This document shows positions 34,183 to 45,073 of a stretch of DNA of 64,000 nucleotides, piece after piece. The stretch spans positions 2,659,001-2,723,000 of the forward strand of contig JAQPZY010001688.1 of NCBI GenBank assembly GCA_029931535.1, in the 5' to 3' direction. The notes below the pieces were generated by a model that did no database searches, had not been told where the DNA came from, and saw only the letters and a list, made by a program, of their open reading frames with translations. The translations under genes were made by a program, and so were the position numbers. The first letter of the stretch is position 1; each line of letters opens with the position of its first letter. The DNA comes from Margaritifera margaritifera. Lineage: Eukaryota; Mollusca; Bivalvia; Unionida; Margaritiferidae.

Positions 34183-35189
34183 AAGTTGGTTAGATTAAAG
34201 AATGTAGTGAAGGTCTTAAATCTCACAAATATTAGTTTTACTGGCTCTGTGTAAAACTCAATTTACAACAGATACACCACCAAATACATCCTAAAATCCT
34301 ACAGTACAAGACTGCTATGTGCCTTAAATATTGGGGTGACCTTCAGTGAAAAAAGTAAAGCAACTAATAATGACAGTCTAACACTTTCAATAGTGAAGGA
34401 GATATAGTTCAATTTAATGTAAAATTGATCACATTTGCTGAAGCTATTTATTAAGTTTCTCAGCAGGCAAAAAGAAAACGTATCTCTCCAATGGTAATAC
34501 CAGATTATCCAAACAAAGTTATTAAAGGTGAAAGAACTCCAGAAGGTAATAAAAAGCACTGAATTAATTTGCCTCCTCTCAAATGCTCGCTTTTATACAG
34601 TCCTGTGTCAGTATATTATAATAAAACAATACATAAAATCAATTAAATTAGAATTTTGTTAAAAAATATATTTTTAGAAACACATGGTATGGCCTCAAGA
34701 CAAAATGTTGATGTATGAAAGGGCATGACCCCATGACCCTGGCATGGGTCACCAACCTAGGATTTTACCAAAGGGCTGGAATGCTCTGGGAGGATAAAAA
34801 AACAATTTATATATAAGTTATGGATTCAATTACCCATCGATGAACACAGCCTATGAACATGAGTGGCACATGTAACAAATAAGTCATGATATTGATTCCA
34901 ATTATGCACTGAATTCGGGTAAGACTTTATTAACATAAACTGATAAAAACCATTAATCAAAAAGTGTCCTACCTCTTGAATCCAAGGGCCCCACCCAGGG
35001 ACATAACCCAGGAGGTAGTAGTTGTTTAGAGTGAATGGAAATATTGGGTCATGTAAAATCCCAAATATAAAGTGAATCAGGTTAGGGGCTATTAAAACAT
35101 TCAGAAAAAAAAACTATATATAAGTATGATGAAGGACTGATGATGATGTCTGTGCAACCTATGAAAAGGACAATGCATCAGGATGTTAA
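34183..35189. other. Unique DNA, no gene seen
   Basis: Contains a let-7-like string at about 35012, examined and rejected as a microRNA. No coding sequence recognised. Confidence 0.5.
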
Positions 35190-35389
35190 ACGTATATACT
35201 CGCGTATAAGTCGAGTCCAACTGCAAACAACATAGACCCTGATGTCATTGCATAATGCGCTGGCAGATTATGGTCTATGTTGTTTATTCTACTGATTACT
35301 CCTAACAAACTGCACAGACCCAGATCTGTGAGTACATTATTGGGTCTGTACAGTTTACAGTTGGATTCGACTTATAAGCGAGTATATTC
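35190..35389 (+). mobile_element. Double-hairpin palindromic element, copy D, TTAA-flanked
   Basis: Outer arms CGTATATACTCGCGTATAAG then TCGAGTCCAACTG, and CAGTTGGATTCGACTTATAA then GCGAGTATAT, pair over about 33 bp. Hairpins are at 35225-35285 and 35307-35356. TTAA flanks both ends (35186-35189 and 35390-35393), the target duplication used by piggyBac and Kolobok elements, but the other copies show no TTAA, so the superfamily stays open. Confidence 0.8.
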
Positions 35390-35393
35390 TTAA

Positions 35394-36527
35394 AGTGCAT
35401 AAAAGTTTGCAAGATGACAGGGTCTATATTTTTAAGTTTTATACTCTGTGGTGTATAATATACGGTATTTGATGCACTGTGCACATAAAACATTAATACT
35501 GGGTTAATTATGTTCAAGCTAACCATAATAAATGCATACCAACAATGTAATAACTGTCATCATTATGTATAAGGTATGTATAATCAATTAATACATAAAG
35601 TCTCATTAGCTCTTTGTTGGAAACTCTCCACTTTGGAGGTATAATCTCTTTCTCGCAATAGGGTCAAGCTGAATGAACACAAATAAAACCTGATTTTTTA
35701 GACTGATTTAACACACAAAGTTAGATAGTAAAAATTCACTACCTGTGTGTGGTGGCAAGTTATCAGGAAAATCAGGATGTTCTAGTAGTCTTTCCCCTCC
35801 CACAAAGCATGCTGGGATCTAGACATGTGTGCTTTGATCATAACTGACATTTTTATGTGAGTTTTTGAATCAACTAGATTTATGTTTGTAAAACACTGCA
35901 AACTAAAAAAGTCCAAAAATTGCAGAATTTTTTTTTAATTACTATAATGGCATGAAAATCCAATCAGGTCATCTACATAGGCATATAAACAAACCTACCA
36001 AATTTCCAATGAAATTAAAATCAAGATGTACTTATTATCAATAAGTAGATCTGACAGGCACTGATACAAGGTCATGTTGTACTGACCTTCTGGTTCACTA
36101 ATCAAATTACAGCTTTCATACTGCTGAAAATGAACAACATCATTCAGAACATCTCTTTCCTAATGATAACTCTCCCTAATACAAAATGCAATGCTTTATT
36201 TGAGAGGCTATTAAAACCAAGTAATTAGGTAATTGCAAAGGTCACCAGAACATAAACTTTTATCAATGATAAGTAGATCTCAATTTTAATGAGACTGACC
36301 AAATTTAATTTCTCTACCTCAACTGGTTTTTGCTTAGTCGTGCTAACAAGTCATCTTCCAAAACATACAAAAATATATAACAATCAAAGTATCCATGATA
36401 GGGATGTAGCTATAAATAATGTAGAAGTTGAAAATATGGAAGAGTTATGTTCAATTTTTATTTTAAAAAATAGTACAATACAACACTGAAAAGTCAAGTG
36501 CGAAATCGATGAAATCTGCTCTAGAAT

Positions 36528-36531
<4 letters not shown>
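35394..36531. other. Unique DNA with a diverged short repeat, no gene seen
   Basis: TTATCAATAAGTAGATCTGA (about 36036) and TTATCAATGATAAGTAGATC (about 36259), each near GGTCA/GGTTCAC words, suggest an old duplicated dispersed repeat. No coding signal. Confidence 0.4.

Positions 36532-36623
<92 letters not shown>
36532..36623. repeat. (TA)n microsatellite
   Basis: About 45 TA units. Confidence 0.97.
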
Positions 36624-36626
<3 letters not shown>

Positions 36627-37410
36627 GACCAAACACAATTTCACTTCAATTAGACCAAGTTAAAAACAGCAATGTCAGAAAAGCTATGATAAAAATTTAA
36701 GCTTATAGCACTAGATAAACTGCAAAGGACTTTACTTGCTCCAATTTGCTCATGCTGGCCTTAAATGTGTGTGTGGGGGAGGGGGGGTGGGGGTATATTC
36801 AACAACAATGGACAATAACTCTATAAACCTGAATGTAATCAATTATTACATGGTTTTCTGTCTCCAGCAGTCATTGTAAGCATTCACTGTAATGCAGAAT
36901 ACAAATTCTGACCAAAGTAATCTCGACTGTCAAAATGTGGGCCACTCTGCCTTCTGACAGGCCATAAAAGACACACAACAAAAAAAGATCATTCAAAGTT
37001 GAGGTACTATAATGAGTTAATAAAAACCAGAGATCTTTTCTAAAATTATTATTCATAAAATCTGCTTCAGATGCTATTATCATTGTAGAAGCCAGATAGA
37101 ACTGGGTGAAAGTCACAAGCTTTGAGTGACCTTGGAGTAAATGCCATTATCAGCACTATTAAAAGCAAAGTTCATGCATCAGTAATTACACTGACTAGCC
37201 ACTACAGATCTCCCCACATCAAATGCATGCAGTACACTTTTCTAATACTCATTCACATGTACAATACACAGATAACCTGTTGAGAGTAACCTATGAAGGT
37301 GTAGTAATCATCAAGATTCATCCCCCACCAAGTTTCATGATTCTAGATAGGATAGTGTGTACACAGCATGCAAAAGAACCCATGTTGTCAATGAGGTAAA
37401 TGCACAAAAT
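36624..37410. other. Unique DNA with diverged relative of the next repeat
   Basis: A G-rich tract lies at about 36770-36793. The part from about 37275 (CACCAAGTTTCATGATTCTA) resembles the middle of the duplicated unit that follows, so a third, more decayed copy may precede it. Confidence 0.45.
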
Positions 37411-38492
37411 TAACATAAGCTAGTAAAAGTGAAATGTAAGTCACAGTGACCTTTTGCTGTAAGGGTGTGGTACTAACTGATATGCATACAATCATCTAGT
37501 ATACTTATTCTGGCATGAATAGTACTTGAGAAATACTCAAACACAAAATTTAACCAGACAGTGTTGAATAATATGTGGGTCACAGTCACCTGCTTTTGTG
37601 ATTAGGATATAGTTACTCAAGATGCACTCCCTCACCAAATTTCATAATTCCAGGCAACAGTACGTATACAAGTTTAATAAAATGTACGTGGTCATGAGCT
37701 AAACACTAATGTCAAAACCAAGGAGGTACAAATAATGTTTATCTATGTGCAAAGTTAGCCCCCTCCCTAAGGGATTGGTGCCATGAAACCTACTCCGAAC
37801 TGTTCCCCGAAACCCAGGAAGAAAGAAGGATTGAGATGCAGTGAGGCTGTACATATGTATATGCTTTTATGAGTGTGGATGCAAATGCCGATGCCAGAGG
37901 TAGTACCATAGCTCTCCTCTACTTTGCAGATGTGAGCTTAACTTAACCTAAGCCAGTAAAATGCAAAATGTGAGTGACAGCAACCTTTTTTTTTTTCATA
38001 AGGGTGTGGTACTAATAGAGATGCATACAATCATCCAGTCAGATTATTCTACCATACACAGTGCTTGATAAATAAACTTAAATCTCAAAATTTAACTAGA
38101 GACACTGAAGCATGAAATTTAATCACAGTGACCTACTTGTGTGATGAGGCTGTAATACTCATCCAGATGCACTCCCTCACAAAGTTTCATGGTTGCAGGT
38201 ATAACACTATGTATACTAGGTGCAAAAACCTCTGTGGCCATGAGCTAAACACAAAAACTTGAAAAAGAATATACATGTACAAACAATGTACAAGCATGTA
38301 CAAAGTTTGTCCCTTATCCCTCTCCCCAGGGGTAGGTGCCATGAAATCAACTCCAAACTGCTGCCTACAAACTAGGAAGAATCAATGGCTGAGATGCTGT
38401 GAGGCTGTACATATGTATATGCTTTGATATGTGCAAACACCAATGCTGAGGGTAGTACAACAGCTCTCCTCTACTTTGTAGAGGTGAGCTTA
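37411..38492. repeat. About 540-bp tandem duplication
   Basis: Two copies, about 37411-37942 and 37943-38492, share ordered blocks: GGGTGTGGTACTAA, GATGCACTCCCTCAC, GGTGCCATGAAA, GATGC-GTGAGGCTGTACATA, TGTATATGCTTT and AGCTCTCCTCTACTTTG. They differ by many substitutions and indels, so the duplication is old. No long frame is conserved between copies. Confidence 0.88.
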
Positions 38493-38785
38493 AATTTATG
38501 CAAACTGCTGGCAATCAAATTCATGAAAAATGTAGTAATATAAAGCTGAACAAAAATCCAATGATAACTGTTACCAAATTTGGTTTCAATCCATGAAAAT
38601 TTGATTTACATTTTGGAATTATACACATGATTTTGCTGAATTTATGTATTTCAAGGAGTTTTACTATCGATTTACTTTATATCACTGGAAAATTTAGTAC
38701 TTGCAAACAGATGAATCTTAAAAACATCCTGCATCTGAGTTCAAATCTTTCATGCAAAACAAGCCAAAATAATACAATATGAATT

Positions 38786-39043
38786 AAAGTGGGCTTACCC
38801 TAGACATTTGTTTGATTCATATTTGGGTGGTATTTAAAATGTGAGCAATTTGACCAATATTTAAATTATCAATATAGACATCTTTATTGTTATTAGTAGT
38901 AGTATTAGTAGTAGTAGTAGTATTAGAGAAGATGGAAAGAACTATCAAGATGCATGTGGGATTGAAATAGTAATTAAAATATTCTGACATCTCAGTAAAT
39001 ATCTTTTTTATTTATATTTTTAGGAATATTTATCTTTTATTGC

Positions 39044-39098
<55 letters not shown>

Positions 39099-39199
39099 TC
39101 AAAATTGCTTCATTTTTAAATGTTAGTTATATTGTTGGTATGTCAAAACACCACTCAAATATGAATCAAACAAATTTTTAGGGTAAAGCCACTTTTACT
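38786..39199. mobile_element. Foldback/MITE with about 50-bp inverted termini
   Basis: The left arm (about 38786-38836) has TTGTTTGATTCATATTTGGG then TGGTATTT. The right arm (about 39145-39199) reads, reversed, AAAGTGGCTTTACCCTA, then TTTGTTTGATTCATATTTGA and GTGGTGTTTT. Between them lie a TAG-type tract (about 38890-38925) and an (AAT)18 tract (39043-39097). No transposase. The target duplication could not be fixed. Confidence 0.75.
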
Positions 39200-39678
39200 C
39201 AGACTATTGTTATGAAGCGTTTTGGTGTAAAAAAAAAAAAAAAAAAAATAAATTACAAACTCGAGACTCGACTTGCAGCAAGTTCCAGGACATTTTTTGT
39301 TTAAATTTGTATAATTTTTTCTCTCAGTTTTCGTCTGCATTTTGTTGTAATTATGGCCGTTGAGGTGGTGGGTATCTTGCGTGTGGCATGTTCCTTTCCA
39401 CTGTAGGACTACTTTGGAGGCAATACAACTTTAAAGGGAGAGTGCGAGGAAACGAAAGTTGTGGGCAGGCTGCTTCGCTGTAGATTTCTAATTTATGGTA
39501 TAATATGGAAAATTAATGATGAATATATCATTTTAAATATGTGCATGTATTATTTCCCCCCAGTAAACCTAAAATATACACCCAAAACATGACCATGCTG
39601 CACGTGTTGTTCTATCAACACATTCATAACTCACCTATTGTACACATATATTTGCTGATTTTTCGTCTTAAAACATAC

Positions 39679-39710
39679 CTGGTAAGAATCACCATGAGAT
39701 ATTTCTTCAT
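39679..39710 (-). other. Candidate micro-exon, very tentative
   Basis: On the minus strand a pyrimidine-leaning TTATCTTTAATCTGCAG is followed at once by ATG, 32 nt open, then CCAG|GTATGT. Acceptor and donor are both near consensus, but so short a match is expected by chance in this much DNA. The short peptide (MKKYLMVILT) is not recognised. Confidence 0.12.
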
Positions 39711-39837
39711 CTGCAGATTAAAGATAAATGCATCATTCTGATGCAAAGATCGTTCTGATCAGTGTTCCAATGAACATCTTTCAAGTATACCTTTCAAGAT
39801 TATTTTGCATTTTGGAACTTGACTACACTACGTTTTG

Positions 39838-39906
39838 TACCTTCGCGACTGCAAGAGCTCGAAATATGCCGCCAAGTTGGTCACATGACAATCACATGAT
39901 ACACTG
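39838..39906. promoter_or_regulatory. Possible regulatory cluster: E-box/M-box pair and GCCGCC
   Basis: CTTCGCGACTGCAAGAGCTC is followed by ATGCCGCCAAG (YY1-like on the reverse strand) and GTCACATGACAATCACATGA, which contains two TCACATGA words; GTCACATGAC is the reverse complement of the MITF/USF-type E-box GTCATGTGAC. It lies about 0.6 kb inside the CpG-rich side of the boundary. Motifs are seen; function is inferred. Confidence 0.25.
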
Positions 39907-42067
39907 GATGCCTGAGAGAAATATTAGCGATCAAAACTTGTCTTCTTTTTCTTGAAAATAAAATATCTTATTCATGCATAGAGTCCACTCCCCCACCCAT
40001 CAAAAATTTGCAGTCATATTCCATTAAAGTGTCTTAACTAGTCAATCAAAAAGTTGTTCTCCACCTCTTTTACCTATACAGTATTACTGGTGGCGAAAGC
40101 AATGTCATAAATAAACAAAAGTGGCAGAGAACAATTTGTTGGGCTACTTTAATGGAGCATTTACATCTTGTTGTTTTTCTTCTCGGATGAATTCTAAAGA
40201 AAAATCAGATGGTCAATGAACAACTACCAGCAGAGAAATGAAATGTAAGGATTTTTTGGTATGACATAAATACTGGCACAGCATACGCATGCGTGTCTAA
40301 ATCCATATTATCAACACAACCACCACCACTAGCTACGGTATCGTAACATCGACTGATGAAGGATGTAGGGGTACTAATATCAGTACACAACCACCAACAA
40401 TAACAACAACACCGTCATCATCAAGTCGTGGATTTAAAATATAAGTGGTCCATGATAGTGAGATCCCACGTCAACTTTACTTAAAAGTTGCATTACAAAT
40501 CAATCAACATAAACTCAGCTGAGCTTTTGTATCTTCTTATGCATCATCGTCATCATCGTCGTCGTCGTTGTCATCATCATCGTCAACAACAACATCATCA
40601 ACAACAACATCAATATCATTGGGCGTTTATTATCACTGGATTTGAAGTGCAACTATGTTAATAAAATATGTCTTGTTTTCCGTTTTATCTTTTAGCTAGG
40701 TGTGGTGAAAATAAGATAGAGAGCTAGAGAACGTACCTTCACCTTCACAATTGTTTGTCGCAGATATAATACCTGCAGCCGCTTTTAGTTCAGCTAAGTT
40801 CAGATTTTGTTTCTTTCAGAACGTCAACACGAGACTGTGTCCTTCCAATCGAAATATGTTTTTCTTTTTTTTCACCCTGATGTATATGGGATATCCTCTA
40901 ACCCGACGAGGATCGAAACTAGCCCAACACCCAAGTCGAAGATGTGAAGAATCAGCCCTGAAAATTGTTTTTACGTTTTTTTCTGGTAGGTGAGCTCAAG
41001 TTTTCCGCTCACGTAGAAGCTGTTTTTGGTGCAAGTGCTAAACTGGGAGGGTTGGCATTCAGGCAGTGAGCCTAGCAGTGTTTATGTCTGCGAAAAATCT
41101 TCGAAGAAAGAATTACCTACAAATGAATTGCCCCATGCAATAGGATACCAGTAGGTGCAAAACCACGGCAGCGCTCTCTGCCCATTTATTTTCACACCTC
41201 AGGAGTAAAACAGAAAAAGGAAGGTTACAGAAGGTCAAAACTATGTTAGACTATATTGTAGATATGCCACGACAAGGATGCAAGCAATTTGCCAAATCCA
41301 TTCTTAGAAACGATGGAAGAAAGTTCTTTCAAACAGGCACATTTAATTAAAGGGTAATTGAATCTTTCAGTGATTTGAATGGCTTCCATAGCCTAACTCC
41401 CATTTTTTAAAAATATTTGTTTATACAGAATACATAAAAGAATATTCTTCCATTTTTTTTATTTTTTTTTATTTCTGCTGTAACCCACGGATATCGAACG
41501 CAAGCTTGATACTGAAATCGACCCAGATCATTACAATAATAATTGTAGAGTGAAGACCGTGTGTTTAAGACCTTTCTAATACATAACCCATTTGATACAT
41601 ATATACTTCCGTCCGGCACATGCGCTTTTGCCATCAATGTTGGTGGTGGTGGTGTGTGTTGTTCATCTTCTTGTTGGTGGTGGTGGTATGGGAAACAAGA
41701 ATATTCGTTACGAAAGGTTGCATTTGTAAATACTTATAAAAAAAAATCCTGGAGAAGGAAATAAAAAAAAATTAAAACCTTATGATGTCAAGCCTCATCC
41801 ATGTTTTCAAAGAACATGGGAAAGACAGAAAATAACAGGAAAATTATAAGGGAGCTATCACTTTACCGTATTGAAGTGAATGTTATACAAACCAAGTAAC
41901 TATCTGTATTGGCATTCTGGTGATCATTTTATTTTCACTGTAAAATTCAAAGTATAGTCTGACGTCTTCGTGCTCGGGCATCTTGTCACATCGTAACAGA
42001 TGATCATTAGGAAAACCACGATAAGAAAAGTAGTATTTCAACGACATATGACATGGAATCTAAACAG

Positions 42068-42534
42068 AGAGAGAGAGTAGATTGGTTTTTAACAGCACAT
42101 CAGCAAAGGAAAGACTAATTGGTGCCGAGGCAATACTGAGTTATCTGCCTCATTGGCGGCACGAGGAAAGAGGATCCGGGGGTGGGTAAATTGCCCCCGG
42201 GCGCCGGGCGAGAGGGGGCGCCGTCGGTAGATTTTGTTTCAGCTGTAACCGGGGCGTAGATGGGCCGGGGGGGGGGGAGATTATAGGTTGACAACTGACA
42301 TAAAAACTACTCTCTGTGGCAAAGTAGGGCGCCACTAAAGAACATTGCCCACGGGCAGCTCGGTAGGGGCGCCACTAAAGAACATTGCCCCCTGGACGCC
42401 TCGAACCCTCTCTTTGCCACTGATCTGCCTCGCCCAGAGACACATTATGGACGCCAACTATGGTTGCTCTGGGCAGGATTCGAACATGCAACCTGTGAGT
42501 CCAATATACTAAACACTGAGCCACCGCGTCTTAC
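42068..42534 (-). mobile_element. tRNA-derived SINE split by a hAT-type MITE
   Basis: On the minus strand the head reads GGTGGCTCAGTGTTTAG (box A-like) and ATGTTCGAATCCTGCC (box B). The body after the interruption reads AACTCAGTATTGCCTCGGCA, then TGTGCTGTTAAAAACCAATC, aligning block by block with the SINE at 5848 (CAAGGCACTTTACT, CTTGGCAC, TGTGCCATAAAACACCAAAC). The SINE occupies 42423-42534 and about 42068-42142, the gap being the MITE and one copy of its 8-bp duplication. Confidence 0.82.
42151..42422. mobile_element. hAT-type MITE inside a SINE, 272 bp
   Basis: Flanked by perfect ATCTGCCT at 42143-42150 and 42423-42430. The termini, CATTGGCGGCACGAGG and (reversed) CAGTGGCAAAGAGAGG, share CA-TGGC and match only partly beyond. 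Interior: GC-rich GGGCGCC words, and a tandem pair of GGCGCCACTAAAGAACATTG (about 42330 and 42368). No coding capacity. Confidence 0.85.
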
Positions 42535-42606
42535 TCCTACAAAACTGAATTGGATTTTATTTCGTATTCTATGCTGAATACAGGATTTTATTGAAATCTG
42601 GCGGAT

Positions 42607-42645
42607 CTTATTATTATTAATATTATTATTATTATTATTATTATT
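42607..42645. repeat. (TTA)n microsatellite
   Basis: About 13 TTA units with one TTAA interruption. Confidence 0.95.
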
Positions 42646-42751
42646 TTGACTGAACTTAATTTTTAAACACAATCCACACTACATGCCAAAGATAAACGTT
42701 TTGCGTATTCAGTGGAATAGTAACCGCCCAAGCAATCCCCGCAACTGCAGG

Positions 42752-42793
42752 TGTGTGTGTGTGTGTGTGGAGGAGGGGGGGGGGGGGGGGGGT
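42752..42793. repeat. (GT)n followed by poly-G
   Basis: Eight or nine GT units, then AGGAGG and about 18 G. A further G-run of about 18 lies at 43003-43020. Confidence 0.93.
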
Positions 42794-43869
42794 TAAACAA
42801 AAATTTTATTGGAAGGGGGCCCAGAATTAAGTTTTGCGGAGGGGGTGCAGAATTTCTTGATATTCTTAAATTCTTCTGACACTGAACGAGCTTGGTCGTT
42901 AGAAAGATGCGGATAAAACTCCTGACATCATAGATGAAGACAACCTGGTATTAATTCCTCTTACGGGTTAAGATCCACTTTGTTTGCTTGCGCTCTTGGA
43001 AGGTGGGGGGGGGGGGGGGGGCTAATCCAGGTTTCTAGTTGAGAGGTTGTTTGAAATAGAAGCCTTTATTAGTACTCTTTAATGACTTTTTTTCTGATAA
43101 CTGACCTAATTTTTCTCCTTCATCTGTTCCCATCTCACCTCGCGATTTAGTCAAAATAATTCATAGAGCTTCCATGTTCTATTTATGAACAGTGGAAATA
43201 ATCCTCACACCTGTATACACACTATTGCATCATAATGACATATAAAGAAAAAACATATATCATACATAAAACAGCAGCTTGAGGTATGCAAACTTTATTA
43301 AAAGCTTCCTAATTCCTTTCCCAATACCAGTCATTCATATTGCTTCTGAGGAAAACATAGGAGCTTTTTGATCCCATCCATGACCACGTGCGCAATTCCA
43401 CCTAAAACACATTTTAAAATCAGTACTTTTAACTTTCGTATACGATTTGGAATAGTTCTTAATTGTCTGAGGGATGGGGGGGGGGATAGGTGACGAGGGC
43501 AGGTTGAAACGAATAAATCTGAAGTTCAGTTAAGAAATTCAGTTCAGTCAACTGCAAGCTGCATAGACCCATATATGACATCGCATAATGCTCCGTCAGA
43601 TTTGTTCCAGTACGCGTTATATACAGGTAAGACCACAGGATTCAGTGATACACAGGATCCTAACCGTAAACAACGTAACATTAAACCGTTGGACAGACGT
43701 AATACTGCTGAACAGTGAACACAATCCAACTAATACTTATTTATCCCCAATATCGCGATAATCTACTGAAGCATTTATGAGCCGTCGAGATTCTTTCACT
43801 AACTTCATACAGATGTATCTAGTCACAGGATGCATACCGACTTAATCGCTACTTGTCATAGTATGGCTG
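42794..43869. other. Unique DNA with G-runs, no gene seen
   Basis: Contains the partial double-hairpin remnant noted at 43549. No coding sequence recognised. Confidence 0.45.
43549..43609 (+). mobile_element. Partial, decayed double-hairpin element (copy E)
   Basis: CAACTGCAAGCTGCATAGAC then CCATATATGACATCGCATAA matches the second hairpin of the family at 18925, 25489, 29422 and 35190. The complementary arm and outer termini are mostly gone. ATCCAACTA at about 43725 may be a trace of the right edge. Confidence 0.45.
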
Positions 43870-44255
43870 CATTGTTGCAAGCCACGGGCGACAATCCGCT
43901 ACGCTCCTTTATCATCCGTGGCTGCCTGTACGGAGATTTCATCGTTTTTCATGAGTACGCATAAACAAAAATACATCATCACCAACAGCACAATGTAACA
44001 ATCTTCTACATATCAGTGAAAGTACTCGTTTTAACGATCGATAAGTGACTGTGTTTGAAAGAGAAACTTTGATTGGCTCATTCAAACAGCATGAAAGGTC
44101 ATGTTGGGTCACAATTGAAAGAGAATTTTACTTGAGCTCGCAGTGAGTGGTTAGGCAGGTTTATGCATATTCGTGAGAAACGAGAAAATCTCCGCACAGT
44201 CAGCCATGGGTGATAAAGGAGCGTAGCGAATTGTCGCCCGTGACTTGCGACGATG
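43870..44255. mobile_element. Mutator-like (MULE) MITE, 386 bp
   Basis: AGTATGGCTG is perfectly duplicated at 43860-43869 and 44256-44265, a 10-bp target duplication as in Mutator-like elements. The terminal inverted repeats span about 97 bp (43870-43966 and 44159-44255) with roughly a dozen mismatches. They start CATTGTTGCAAGCCACGGGC on the left and CATCGTCGCAAGTCACGGGC on the reversed right, and share GCTACGCTCCTTTATCA. The spacer of about 190 bp has no coding capacity, so transposition would depend on a transposase elsewhere. Confidence 0.88.
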
Positions 44256-44357
44256 AGTATGGCTGGTTTTATAAACAAAACAAACAAACAAACAAACAAA
44301 AATAAAACAAAACAACCGCAACTGCAATGGTTCGTCATCGTATATCCCCATTCGTAA

Positions 44358-44468
44358 CTTCGAGGTCAATCCAACGGATCATATCTCGAGGTCAATCCAA
44401 CGGATCATATCTCGAGGTCAATCCAACGGATCATATCTCGAGGTCAATCCAACGGATCATATCTCGAG
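44358..44468. repeat. 26-bp tandem repeat, about 4 copies
   Basis: Perfect copies of CTCGAGGTCAATCCAACGGA then TCATAT. Each contains CTCGAG. Confidence 0.95.
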
Positions 44469-44886
44469 TGTAAGCCGTTAGTGCCGTTCAGACCATCTGG
44501 GTTTTTTACGAAACAAGGATTGACCGAAAAGTTGCGATTGCATCGAACTATATTTTCATTTGCATCTGCTCGGTCAAGCTTACAGGCAATTAAATCGTAG
44601 AAATAGCCGAGGTGGTCCGAATAAATTGGGGTTTCTTTTTGCGGAGAAATTTCAGGCGAACAAAATGTATGATTTTTTTCTGTAAATTACTGCGCCGACA
44701 TACATTCGAGGAATATTCTTGTCTCACTGAAAGAGCAGAGAAGGTTCCGACTGAGCATATCCACCACGCTTTTTTATTACATATTCACCCTCACCCCCGT
44801 ACCCACCTCGCACTGATCGCCACACCTAGACATATTATAATGCAAAATCTGTCATATATATGACGAGTCTTCCTGCTATGACTTCG
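44469..44886. other. Unique CpG-bearing DNA, no gene seen
   Basis: A plus-strand frame of 83 codons (44612-44863) is open but resembles nothing known. Confidence 0.45.
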
Positions 44887-44894
44887 CATATAAA

Positions 44895-45065
44895 CAGTAG
44901 CATACTAAGGGGGGGGGGGGGGGGCGGACGGGGCGGTCGCCCCGGGTGTCAAAGGTCTTGGGGCGCCCAAAACAGCTGATAAAATTCGGGCCTCGTATTC
45001 TGGCCCTTTGGGTCATCATCGTCGCCCCGGGCGCCATTTACCCTTAGTACGCCACTACGCCACTG
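44895..45065. mobile_element. hAT-type MITE, 171 bp
   Basis: Left terminus CAGTAGCATACTAAGGG. The right terminus, reversed, is CAGTGGCGTAGTGGCGTACT then AAGGG, a related end with a small internal duplication. The flanks CATATAAA (44887-44894) and CATATGAA (45066-45073) are an 8-bp duplication with one mismatch. It contains a poly-G run and GGGCGCC-type words like the element at 42151. Confidence 0.8.
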
Positions 45066-45073
45066 CATATGAA

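Larger units (their letters stand above)
39200..42067. other. CpG-richer unique DNA after the CpG boundary, no confirmed gene
   Basis: From about 39.2 kb CpGs become frequent. The stretch holds an A-run (39227-39249), CAT/CGT trinucleotide repeats (about 40543-40616) and TGG repeats (about 41639-41688). A minus-strand exon-like segment ends at a GAAG|GTACGT donor near 40735, and another small one lies at 39679. No product is recognised. Two weak tRNA-like box B strings on the minus strand (about 40900 and 41490) hint at decayed SINEs. Confidence 0.4.

Noticed and set aside
35009..35030. let-7-like string GAGGTAGTAGTTGTTTAG
   Set aside because: The seed matches let-7, but one base is missing after GTAG, and the 3' side lacks the pairing arm expected of a let-7 precursor. 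The only stem is an 11-bp pairing with CCTACCTCTTG upstream (34968-34978), on the wrong side.
38791..38803. Telomere-like word TTACCCTA near the foldback end
   Set aside because: A single partial unit on each arm of an inverted repeat, with no tandem TTAGGG.
40855..40960. Possible minus-strand SINE head (GTTTCGATCCTCGTCGGG)
   Set aside because: The box B-like string lacks a recognisable box A at the right distance and the known SINE body, so it was not listed separately.
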